DNA of 10,532 bases from an uncultured Oscillospiraceae bacterium (GTDB taxonomy: Bacteria; Bacillota; Clostridia; Oscillospirales; Oscillospiraceae), in the NCBI GenBank assembly GCA_900762005.1, contig CAAFEV010000302.1, forward strand, positions 1 through 10,532, given 5' to 3'. Shown in pieces: positions 1 to 9,200 of this stretch. Below the pieces are notes generated by a model. The model did not search any database. It saw only the letters and a list, made by a program, of their open reading frames with translations, and was not told the DNA's origin. Made by a program: the position numbers and the translations under genes. Each line of letters starts with the position of its first letter. Positions within the stretch are counted from its first letter, which is position 1.

Positions 1-1
1 C

Positions 2-3000
2 AATATATCAAGATACGATGTTTTCTGTCCCGATATGATATCGTTTATCACGGGTCTGCTTGAGCGATACAGGCTCCCTGTGGATTTGCTGCGTCTTGAG
101 GTCACGGAGTCCGCCTTTGCCGAGGCGGAGCATTACATCATTGATGTGGTAAAGGCACTGATTTCCTATGGCTTCACCGTAGAAATCGATGATTTCGGCA
201 GTGGCTATTCCTCGCTCAACACGTTAAAGGATGTTCCCGCGCAGATTTTGAAGCTGGACATGAAATTTCTTGACAGCACGCAGGATTCCGAGCGTGGCGG
301 CAACATCGTCGAGTCCGTCGTGCGGATGGCGAAGTGGCTGGATATGGCAGTAATTGCCGAAGGTGTGGAGACGAAAACGCAGGCGGACTATCTGCGTTCC
401 ATCGGCTGCAGCTATATGCAGGGCTATCTGTTTGCAAAGCCGATGCCAGCAAGCGAATACGAGGAACACTGCACCGGTGCAGAAAAGGAGGAACATCTGC
501 TTTCGCTGGAGACCGTTGAGAACCTGAGCAACACCTCCTTCTGGGATCCGGACTCCATCGACACGTTGATTTTCAACAGCTATGTAGGCGCGGCTTGCAT
601 CTATGAATACCACAACGGCCGCATTGAGCTTTTGCGAGCCACAGAGAAATACGCGCAGGTAATCGGCAGCGCGGGCATGACCGTTGAAGATGCGCTGAAG
701 CTCGACTGGACAAAGCATCTGAACGCCGAGACCGCTAAGCGGGTCACAGAGGATTTAAATAAATCCATCGCCACGAACAACGAAGTAACCGGCGAGTACA
801 TCTTTCACGATTTGCCCGGCTGCCCGCGGGAGACCTATTTGCGCTCCACCATGCGTGTCATTGCTTCGTCGGGCAATCGATATCTTGTCTACTGCACGAA
901 CGAGAACATCACGGCGCAGCGGCAGGCGGAAAAGCGCGAGCGTGAGGTTGCCGAGGAAATGCGGCATATTATGGCAAACGTTGACAGCGGCATATGCGCC
1001 GTCACGCGAGAGGCGGACGGCAACCTGCGCGTTCTGTTTGCCAACGACCGGTTTTACGCGATGTACGGCTACACAAAGCAGCAGATGGAGGCCGAACTGC
1101 CCGGCGTAATTGCCGCGGTCCATCCGGACGATACAGCGCGGGTTCGCACAACCGTAGAGGCTCTTTTCGAAAACAAAGGACGCATCACCTACGAATACCG
1201 CTGTATTAAGCGCGACGGCTCGGTCATCACGGTAAGCTGCAACAATGCGGTTGCCTCTCTGCCGGGCATCAGTGAGCGCGTGCTGCTGGCAGTGATGTAC
1301 GACGTGACGGGGCGCATTGTCGCAGAGCAGCAGATGCGCAAGCTCTCCCAACAGCTCCAGTCCATTATGGATAACGTGGACGTCGGTATTATTGCCTCCG
1401 TACCCGAGGGCGGCTCACGTCAGATTCTCTTTGCAAACGAGCAATACTACGCCATGCGCGGCTACAGCAAAACGCAGTACGCGCAAGAAATAAGCAATCT
1501 GTGCGCATTGATTATCCCCGAAGAACGTGAACGCGTCGAAGAAGCATTGGTGGAGATTGCACGCACTGGAAAATCCAGGGTGCTCGTGTATGAAATTGTC
1601 CGGCGCGACGGCGTGCACCGCCATTTTCGCAATACGGTTTGCATCGGCAGCTTTGAGGGCGTTGACGAGCCTGTGCAGTTGGCAATTTCACGGGATGTTA
1701 CGGAAGAAATGGCAGGCGAGCTGCGTGAAAAGCAGGCAAACGAGCAGGCGCAGTCCATCATGCGCGACATTGACAGCGGCATATCCGCCACCGTGCGCAA
1801 AAACGGTAAAATAGAGCTGCTCTTTTCCAACGAGCAATTCTTCCGTATGCGCGGTTATACCAAACAGGAGTATGAGGCAGAGGTTCCCGATTATTACACC
1901 TTGATTCATCCCGAGGACCGGGCGCGGGTCAAGCAGGCGGTCACGAGTGCCTATTCGTCGAAAAAACCGATTACCGAAGAATACCGCATTCTCCGGAAAG
2001 ATAAAACAGAGCGTTGGATTCGTGCGAATATGACGCTCACGCACTTTACCGGCGTTGCGCAGCCGGTGTTGCTGAGCGTCTATTCTGATGCAACCGCCGA
2101 AAAGCAGGCGGCGCAGGAAACGCTGAACGCGATGTTGCAGCTGCAAAACATGATGAGCGATATGCCCGGCGGATTTGTGCGTATGGTTGTCGCTGCGGAC
2201 AGGAGCATCCGCCCGGTCTACTTCAACGAGGGCTTCTTCAAGCTCACCGGCATGAATTACGGCGAGCTAATGCAGGTTTACGCCGATGACGCGCTGGCAG
2301 GTGTCCATCCGGACGATATACATATCGTCAACGAAGCAGTCGCCGCCATGTTCGAGAAAGGCGAGGCATATTCCTCCCGTTACCGTCTTTTGCATAAAAA
2401 CGGCAATTATATCTGGCTTTCGATTTTCGGGCGCATTACAAAGGACGAAGATAACACCTATTTAAACATCTATTATACCGACGCGACGGAGCAGATCAAG
2501 GAGGAGGAGCGGCAAAAGGAACTGCTTGACAATCTGCCCGGCGGCGCGGGTATTTACGAGCTGACCGGCAACGAAATGCGTCTGATTTATCAGAACAAGA
2601 GCTATTGGGAACTGGTCGGTCTGGACGAGGAAGCATACCCCGACCCGACGCCGATGTCCGCAATTCATCCCGACGATCTTCCCGTGATTATGCAGGAGCT
2701 GAAGCTGGCGTTCAATCAGAAGCGCGATATATCCTGCGATATCCATCTGCGTCACCTGAAGCTCGGCTACCGCTCCGTGCATCTTGCAGGGCGTATTGTT
2801 CCGGGCGCAAACGGCGGCTTTCTGATTTATGCCACCTTCACGCCCATATCTTCGGAGGGAAAAAGCTATCAGCAAATGCTGCCGCTGCTGCTCTCTGCCA
2901 TAATGGACTCCACAACCGACCTCTCCTTTGCCAAGGACATCAACTTCCGTTATCTCAGTGCCAGCCGCGCTTTTACAAAAATGGTCGGCTTTGACTCGGA

Positions 3001-5800
3001 GCAGGAGCTTGTCGGCAAGACGGATTACGATTTGTTCAGCAAGGAGATTGCGGACAAGTACCGCAAGGACGATATCTCCCTGCTTGCAGGCGGCGAGCCT
3101 CTGATTGATATGGTCGAGCCGATTCCTTCGGTGGAAGGCGTTCCGCAATACTCCAGCACATCAAAATACCTTCTGCGCGATAGTCTCGGCGAGGTTGTCG
3201 GCATCTACGGTGTCGGACGCGATATCACGCGCTCTCTTGCGCAGGAGACCCGGCTGCACCTTGTTGCACAGACCATTCCCGGCGGCTTGGCGTCCTATGT
3301 CTGCACGCCCGGCGCGTTTTCACCGGAGCACATCAAGCTTGTCTACTTTAACGACGGCTTTTGCAAGCTGTTCGGTATGACACGCGAGGAATATGAAAGC
3401 ACCGCCGTTGTGAATCCCGTAGACCTGATTTTTAAAGAAGATTTCCCGGTCTTAGCCGAGCAGTGGCACTGTCTGTTCAAACTTGAGACGCCCATCAACT
3501 GTCTCTACCGCATCCACGTCAAGGACGGCGGCTACAAATGGATCAGCCACAAGGCGGTCGCTGCTGACCGCAGCGGGGACACTGTCATTGTGAACGCCAT
3601 TTTGCAGGACGTAACGGACCAGCGCGAGCTGATTGAACGCCTACGCATCAGCGAGGAGGAGAATGCCCTTGCCGTGGGTCTGGGTGAAAATACCATTGCC
3701 CGTTTTTCGATTGCGGAAAGAACGCTGTCCATCTCAGCAGAGGCGGGTGAGGCGTATTCCCTGCCGACGGTTGTCCGCAACGTTCCGGACGAGCCGATTG
3801 CGCTCGGTCTGGTTGCGCCGGAGAGCGCAGATGTCTACCGCGGGTTCTTTGACTCCATTACCCGCGGCAGCAAGACCACAGCGGCAACCTACAAGCAAAA
3901 ATATCTCGGGGCTTGGCACTGGATTGAAGCAAAGAGTGCCACCATCTTCTCCGATTCCGGCAAACCGTTCAAGGCGGTCATCTCTTTCTGCGATGTCACC
4001 GAGCAACTGGAAAAGGAGACCATTTACCGCAAGTGGCAGCAGGCGATGGAGGAAAGGCAGCCGGACACCTACGCGCTTTTCCGCTGCAACCTGAATGACA
4101 GCTCCTCCTTTGCGACTGCGGAGGGCACGCTGCTCACCTTTGACTTTGACAATGCCGGTGTCAGCTTCAATGAGCGGGCAAGCGTTTATATCCGGCAGTG
4201 CATCTTCGAGGAGGATCGCGAGGCATATGCCGCGCTTGTCAACTCCGATGTTCTGCTTGCGAACTACTACCGCGCACACCGCACGGATACGCTGGAATAC
4301 CGCGAACTGTTGCCGCAGGGCGGTGTGCGCTGGCTGCGTCTGAGCATTGACCTTGTGGAACATCCGAATTCATCACACATTGAAGCCTATCTGCTCTATG
4401 AAAACATCGACGAGGCAAAGACCGTAGAGCTGCAAACCAAAGTGCTGTCCGAAACCGATTCACTGACAGGCCTGCTGAACCGGACGACCTTTATCTCCCG
4501 TGTGGAGGAGCTTCTGCACAGCGCGAAGCCGGGCAGCCTACACGCCATGCTCATGCTGGACGTTGACGGCTTCAAGCGGATCAATGATGTATTCGGTCAC
4601 GGTGTCGGCGACCGCGTGCTGCTCGAGCTGTCTGGCAAACTGCGCGCCATTACCCGGAGCAGTGATTTGTTGGCGCGTTTGGGCGGTGACGAGTTCCTGC
4701 TCTTCCTGACTGACCTTCCTGATGAAAACACAGCAGCGATAATAGCAAAGCAGATTTGTACCGCTGTACGAAAATCCTTCAGCGTAGAGGTAAAAATCAG
4801 CGGCAGCATCGGTATTGCCCTTGCGCCGAAGGACGGCGAGGACTTTAATACCCTTTATAAAAAAGCCGACTCCGCGCTCTATTTTGTAAAGGGCTCCGGA
4901 AAGAATGACTTTACCTATTACACCGACGCAATGGAAGATGAGCATCTGCAAAGCGAAAGCGATTCCGGCACCCGCGCAGAGCAGCTTGCAAAACAAAAAC
5001 GCCGCCGTATTTTAATCGTTGATGACGATACCATCGAGCACACCGTACTGCAAAACATTTTCCGGGACGAATTCATCATTGAGAAGGCAAAGGACGGCAA
5101 CACTGCGTTAATCCGTTTGCAACATTACGGCTCAGCAATCTCCGCCGTGCTTCTGGATTTGTTCATGCCGGGCATGGACGGCTTCACCGTGCTGGAGCAG
5201 ATGCAGAGCAGCACGATTCTGCGCACCATACCTGTAATCATCGTCAGCGGCGACAACAGCCGCGATACGTGCTTAAGGGCAATCCGAAGCGGAGCCGTAG
5301 ACTACGTCACAAAACCCGTTGACCCGGAAATTCTCCGCATCCGTCTGCATTCCGCCGTCAGCAAGGCGGAAAACGAACGGCTTCGCACCACCAACAGTCT
5401 TTTACAGGTGCAGTACGAGGAACGCCTTCGTTTTGAGGCAGCCGTTGACAGTGTAGGCATTGCCTTCATTGAGTATGATTGGCTCAAGGGCACCTTCCTC
5501 TATCACCCGTCTGTAACGAAATGCCTGCTCGGTGCCTATGACAACCGCGGGCTGTGGCAGATATTACTCTCGGATATGGTCGCCGATACGCAGACCGTCC
5601 GGCGAATGCAGAAGCTTGTCCACCGCGTTGCCGATGAGCGTGCAAAGCGCAGCGGCAGTCTGAACGTGATGCTCATGACTCACGGCGAAAAAAAGCATTG
5701 CTTCCGCATGACCGTCCGAAAGCTGGTAGATCCCTATGACCTGACAAGAAAGCTGATTATTACACTGATCGACTTAGACGATTGTGAACCGTCGGCATAA
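2..5800 (+). CDS. Giant EAL-(PAS)x10-GGDEF-REC-PAS cyclic-di-GMP signalling protein, 5' end outside window
   Basis: The frame is open to the left edge, and the codons before the ATG at 35 (NISRYDVFCPD) continue an EAL domain, so that ATG is internal and the gene starts upstream. Residues below count from it. EAL (to ~140) hydrolyses c-di-GMP; its metal and catalytic set is visible: E25 in TES, D52-D53 in DDFG, K73, E109 and E112 in AEGVE, Q129 in QGY; the EAL signature itself lies upstream. About ten PAS-like modules follow (~169-1461), the best formed at 306-434, 438-562, 568-692, 702-824 and 1076-1202. GGDEF (1469-1631) has an intact GGDEF at 1550-1554 and an inhibitory RSSD site at 1541-1544, so it should make c-di-GMP. 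REC (1659-1777) has the DDD acidic cluster, phospho-acceptor D1708, S in VSGD and K in TKP. A weak PAS-like end (1799-1917) follows. No membrane segment is evident, so it is probably cytosolic. Domains are confident; which activity dominates is unknown. Confidence 0.95.
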   Translation, partial: NISRYDVFCPDMISFITGLLERYRLPVDLLRLEVTESAFAEAEHYIIDVVKALISYGFTVEIDDFGSGYSSLNTLKDVPAQILKLDMKFLDSTQDSERGGNIVESVVRMAKWLDMAVIAEGVETKTQADYLRSIGCSYMQGYLFAKPMPASEYEEHCTGAEKEEHLLSLETVENLSNTSFWDPDSIDTLIFNSYVGAACIYEYHNGRIELLRATEKYAQVIGSAGMTVEDALKLDWTKHLNAETAKRVTEDLNKSIATNNEVTGEYIFHDLPGCPRETYLRSTMRVIASSGNRYLVYCTNENITAQRQAEKREREVAEEMRHIMANVDSGICAVTREADGNLRVLFANDRFYAMYGYTKQQMEAELPGVIAAVHPDDTARVRTTVEALFENKGRITYEYRCIKRDGSVITVSCNNAVASLPGISERVLLAVMYDVTGRIVAEQQMRKLSQQLQSIMDNVDVGIIASVPEGGSRQILFANEQYYAMRGYSKTQYAQEISNLCALIIPEERERVEEALVEIARTGKSRVLVYEIVRRDGVHRHFRNTVCIGSFEGVDEPVQLAISRDVTEEMAGELREKQANEQAQSIMRDIDSGISATVRKNGKIELLFSNEQFFRMRGYTKQEYEAEVPDYYTLIHPEDRARVKQAVTSAYSSKKPITEEYRILRKDKTERWIRANMTLTHFTGVAQPVLLSVYSDATAEKQAAQETLNAMLQLQNMMSDMPGGFVRMVVAADRSIRPVYFNEGFFKLTGMNYGELMQVYADDALAGVHPDDIHIVNEAVAAMFEKGEAYSSRYRLLHKNGNYIWLSIFGRITKDEDNTYLNIYYTDATEQIKEEERQKELLDNLPGGAGIYELTGNEMRLIYQNKSYWELVGLDEEAYPDPTPMSAIHPDDLPVIMQELKLAFNQKRDISCDIHLRHLKLGYRSVHLAGRIVPGANGGFLIYATFTPISSEGKSYQQMLPLLLSAIMDSTTDLSFAKDINFRYLSASRAFTKMVGFDSEQELVGKTDYDLFSKEIADKYRKDDISLLAGGEPLIDMVEPIPSVEGVPQYSSTSKYLLRDSLGEVVGIYGVGRDITRSLAQETRLHLVAQTIPGGLASYVCTPGAFSPEHIKLVYFNDGFCKLFGMTREEYESTAVVNPVDLIFKEDFPVLAEQWHCLFKLETPINCLYRIHVKDGGYKWISHKAVAADRSGDTVIVNAILQDVTDQRELIERLRISEEENALAVGLGENTIARFSIAERTLSISAEAGEAYSLPTVVRNVPDEPIALGLVAPESADVYRGFFDSITRGSKTTAATYKQKYLGAWHWIEAKSATIFSDSGKPFKAVISFCDVTEQLEKETIYRKWQQAMEERQPDTYALFRCNLNDSSSFATAEGTLLTFDFDNAGVSFNERASVYIRQCIFEEDREAYAALVNSDVLLANYYRAHRTDTLEYRELLPQGGVRWLRLSIDLVEHPNSSHIEAYLLYENIDEAKTVELQTKVLSETDSLTGLLNRTTFISRVEELLHSAKPGSLHAMLMLDVDGFKRINDVFGHGVGDRVLLELSGKLRAITRSSDLLARLGGDEFLLFLTDLPDENTAAIIAKQICTAVRKSFSVEVKISGSIGIALAPKDGEDFNTLYKKADSALYFVKGSGKNDFTYYTDAMEDEHLQSESDSGTRAEQLAKQKRRRILIVDDDTIEHTVLQNIFRDEFIIEKAKDGNTALIRLQHYGSAISAVLLDLFMPGMDGFTVLEQMQSSTILRTIPVIIVSGDNSRDTCLRAIRSGAVDYVTKPVDPEILRIRLHSAVSKAENERLRTTNSLLQVQYEERLRFEAAVDSVGIAFIEYDWLKGTFLYHPSVTKCLLGAYDNRGLWQILLSDMVADTQTVRRMQKLVHRVADERAKRSGSLNVMLMTHGEKKHCFRMTVRKLVDPYDLTRKLIITLIDLDDCEPSA
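968..2110 (+). repeat. Three tandem, closely related PAS units inside the giant gene
   Basis: Three consecutive PAS modules start with near-identical text: HIMANVDSGI, SIMDNVDVGI and SIMRDIDSGI. They share downstream landmarks (FAN/FSN, then YGYTK, RGYSK and RGYTK). The period is about 393 bases. The 15-base string TTGACAGCGGCATAT occurs at 981-995 and again at 1770-1784, two periods apart, and CAGTCCAT recurs at 1358 and 1751. This points to in-gene tandem duplication followed by divergence. The other PAS modules of the protein are much less alike. Confidence 0.75.
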
Positions 5801-5827
5801 CCGCAACCGCGCAGAACACACCGGAAA

Positions 5828-5836
5828 GAGGGTGAT
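5828..5836 (+). promoter_or_regulatory. Ribosome binding site of the first HPt gene
   Basis: GAGGGTGAT closely resembles the full anti-Shine-Dalgarno complement AGGAGGTGAT. It lies 44 nt downstream of the GTG at 5784 and overlaps the GTG at 5832. Its spacing best suits initiation just after it, at the in-frame ATT at 5841, or possibly at the GTG at 5832 using GGA at 5823-5825. It therefore argues against the 5784 start. Confidence 0.5.
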
Positions 5837-6233
5837 TGTCATTACAACAAAACAGATACACGCGCTGCGTCTGCGTGAGACGGACATTGAAAGTGTTATG
5901 CGTCGGCTGAATAACAATCAGTCGGTTTACGAAACGTGTCTGCTTGCCTTTCTGGAGGACACAACGGTTGCAGAGCTGAATGCCGCCTTAACGCACAAGC
6001 TTTGGGACGATGCCTTTACCGCCGCGCACGCCTTAAAGGGTGTCGCCGGAAACATGGGCTTTATCCCGCTCATGCACCACACCGCGCAGCTGATAATCCT
6101 GATCCGCAGCGGAAAAACGCAGGATATCCCGCAGTCCTTGGAGCGAGTCAACAGCTCCTATCGTGATATTGTTGACGCAATTCACCGGTATTTTACCCTT
6201 TGTGAAGGAGAGCAGAAAGGAGATACAACATGA
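5832..6233 (+). CDS. Histidine phosphotransfer (HPt) domain protein, first copy
   Basis: This is a small stand-alone HPt protein, which carries phosphate between receiver domains. The motif HALKGVAGNMG matches the HPt signature HxLKGxxxNxG, with the phospho-accepting histidine at residue 66 of the 133-residue form. The rest reads as a helical bundle with no second domain, signal peptide or membrane segment. Three starts are possible. GTG at 5784 overlaps the previous gene by 17 nt and has no ribosome binding site. GTG at 5832 is used here. ATT at 5841 has the best-spaced ribosome binding site but is a rare start codon. Alignment with the second HPt protein favours one of the two later starts. 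The stop shares ATGA with the next start (6230-6233), indicating translational coupling to the CheB/CheR kinase. Its likely partners are that kinase's REC and the REC of the upstream giant protein. Function is confident, the exact start is not. Confidence 0.85.
   Translation: MIVITTKQIHALRLRETDIESVMRRLNNNQSVYETCLLAFLEDTTVAELNAALTHKLWDDAFTAAHALKGVAGNMGFIPLMHHTAQLIILIRSGKTQDIPQSLERVNSSYRDIVDAIHRYFTLCEGEQKGDTT
6216..6224 (+). promoter_or_regulatory. Ribosome binding site of the CheB/CheR hybrid kinase
   Basis: AAAGGAGAT is a strong Firmicute-type Shine-Dalgarno sequence with 7 nt between GGAG and the ATG at 6230. It lies inside the end of the first HPt gene and supports 6230 as the true start, within an ATGA stop/start overlap. 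Confidence 0.85.
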
Positions 6234-9200
6234 AAACGGATAACAAACCAAAAAAGAGAAAATTCATCGTCGGCATCGGTGCTTCCGCCGGCGGTCTGGA
6301 GGCACTCCAGAAGCTACTCGCCGCATTACCCGCGAACACAGGCTTCCCCTATATCATCGTCCAGCATCTCTCGCCGGATTATAAAAGTCTGCTGAGCCAG
6401 ATTCTCGGAAAATACACCGAGATGCCAGTCATACAGGCGGAGGACGGCGTGGTGGTAGAGCCGGACCATGTCTACATCATTCAGCCCGGAAAGATGATGA
6501 CGATTAAGAGCGGACACATTCATTACACCGACCAGATTCCCAAGGAGCTGAACCTTCCCATTGACGCATTCTTCCGTTCTCTCGCCGAGGATGCAGGCGC
6601 GAACGCGATTGCGATTGTCCTCTCCGGCACCGGCTCGGACGGCACGAACGGCATCAAGGCAATCAAGGAAAACGACGGTCTTGTCATTGCGCAGGATTTA
6701 GAATCGTCCAAGTTTGACGGCATGCCGCGCTCCGCCATGCGCACCGGACTGGTAGATGCGCAGATTACACCGGAGGAAATTGCGCTGGAGCTGGAGCACA
6801 TTGCCGGCATGGCTGCAATGAGCGACCGCAAGACCGCCGAAGAGGAAGTTGACAGCGAGCTAATGAAGCGCATTTACGCGATTTTGAAAAAAGTCAGCAA
6901 CATCAACTTCACCCATTATAAGCAGACCACCATCATCCGCCGTATGGAGCGGCGTATGATGATTACCCACAAGGACAAGCTCTCGGACTATATGGATTTT
7001 CTGTATGAGTCGCCTGAGGAGGTTCGTATTCTCTCGAAAGAGGTCTTAATCGGTGTCACCAGCTTTTTCCGCGACCCGGAGTTTTTCCAGAGTCTCAAGG
7101 AAAAGGCAATTCCCGAAATCATCAACCGCAGCACGCCCGATGAGCCGATTCGTGCATGGGTCGCGGGCTGCTCCACCGGCGAAGAGGCTTACTCCATCGC
7201 CATTCTGTTTTCCGAGGTCATAGACTCTCTGAATCTCAAGCGCACGGTCAAAATTTTCGCCACCGACCTTGACGCGGAGTCCATTGACATTGCCGGCAAG
7301 GGTGTCTACGGGGATAATATCATTGACGCCGTCTCCCCTGCCCGTCTTGCGCGCTACTTTACGCGCCGTAATAACACCTATACCATCAACCGCGATATCC
7401 GCAAGATGATTGTCTTTTCTCCGCACAACGTGTTTCAGGATCCGCCCTTCGGACGCCTGGACTTAGTCTCTTGCCGCAATATGCTGATTTACTTTCAGCC
7501 TGTTCTGCAAAATGATCTGTTCGCCATCTTCCACCAGTCGTTGAAGGACGGCGGCTATCTCTTCCTCGGAAAGTCGGAAGCCATCGGACTTTACACCGAG
7601 GCGTTCCCGGTCATTGACCCGGTAGCCAAGCTGTTCGGGCACCGCCGTGATGTCAAAATTCCCGGTGCGAAGAAAATTCCCTTCCTCCAGACGTCCAACC
7701 TCGATTATGAGTATGAGCGCGATTCCGATGTCGGCTTCCCGCGTGCCGCCATGCGCGGCGAACCGGGCTACAGCGAGGAGGATGCCATTAACACAAGGCT
7801 GCTGCAAAAATTCCTGCCCGCTAGTATTGTGGTCAACGAGAAGAACGAACTGATTCACTCCTACGGCAACGCTTCGAACTTTATTCACGTCTCCCTCGGA
7901 AAGTTCTCGAGCAACCTGTTTGACGTGATTACGGAGGGCTTGAAAATCCCTGTCTCCACGCTGTTAAAGAAGGCCAGAGAGAAGAACAGCGAGGTGCAGT
8001 ACACAGATATCCACATTCAGGGTGAGCAGACAAAAGCCGTCATTGACTTAACCGTCCTGCCCGTCAGCACCGAGCGCAAGGATCAGACCGGTATGTTTGC
8101 CCTGGTGTTTGCGGAAAAAGGCAATCTTGACCCCGCCGCCGACTCCGTCACCTATGACATTGACAAGGTTTCCTCCCAGCGCATCACCGACTTGGAGCAG
8201 GAACTTGCCGGCGTGCAGGTTAGGCTTGACCGCAGCATCGCCGAGCAGGAATGTGTCAACGAGGAGCTGCAGGCCGCCAACGAAGAGCTGCTGACCGCGA
8301 ATGAAGAGCTGCAAAGCTCCAACGAAGAGCTGCAATCGGTCAACGAGGAGCTTTACACCGTCAACTCCGAATACCAGCTTAAGCTGACCGAACTGAACGA
8401 TCTAAACGACGATATCGCGAACTTCCTCAGCTCTACGCTGACCGGTATCATCTTCGTGGATACGCACCTCAATATCCGCCGTTATACCGACTATGTGACC
8501 AGCGAATTTTCCGTCATGGATCACGACATCGGCAGGTCACTCGCCTTTGTGTCCTACCATTTCCCATCCATTGACATCACCGAAATCTGCACCAACGTGT
8601 TGAGAACGCTGGTTCCCGATGAGCGCGAGGTCGCCACCAGCAAGGGCAAAATGTTCTTCATGCGTGTCGCGCCCTATCGCTCCACCGAGAACAAGATTAC
8701 CGGCTGTGTCATTACGCTGATGGACATTACCTCGCAGAAGCAGGGACAGTTCGCCCTGCAAACCACGGAAAAGCAACTGAGTATGGCGCAGCAGGCAAGC
8801 GATGCCAAGAGCAATTACCTCTCGCGCATTGCGCACGAAATCCGCACGCCGATGAGTTCTCTGCTCATGCTTGCCAAACGTGCCAAGCAGCAGGCCGAGA
8901 ACCCGGACGCGCTTGATGCCGCCCTCGACCGGATTGCCGAGACCATCAATTACATGACCTCTATCGTCACGGATATCTCCGAAGCGTCCATCAGTGAGCG
9001 GCTTGCCAACACGCAGATTGTGGAGACCTTCAGCCTCCGCACCGTTCTGGATAACATCAGCATGATGATCGAGCCTTATATTGAGGAAGCCAAGGTGGAA
9101 TTCGAGCTTTCACTGGACGATGATTTTGACCCGCGCTACATTGGCAACAAGACAAAGCTTCAGCAGATTCTGATCAACTTCCTAAACAACTCCGCGAAGT

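Noticed and set aside
35..37. ATG at 35 as the start of the giant protein
   Set aside because: The frame is open upstream and the preceding codons encode the conserved EAL segment starting NIS. The ATG sits in the middle of the domain.
755..1351. Long minus-strand reading frame (198 codons) opposite the PAS array
   Set aside because: It mirrors the codon bias of the confident plus-strand gene, has no recognisable domain and lies wholly inside that gene.
2605..2994. Plus-strand 129-codon frame inside the giant gene
   Set aside because: It is an out-of-frame shadow with a composition unlike a folded protein, while the overlapping frame has PAS motifs.
2462..3148. Minus-strand reading frame of 228 codons
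   Set aside because: It is antisense to clear PAS modules, with no family features.
3734..4363. Minus-strand reading frame of 209 codons
   Set aside because: It is antisense to PAS modules 9 and 10 and has no recognisable motif. Long antisense frames are common opposite GC-rich coding DNA.
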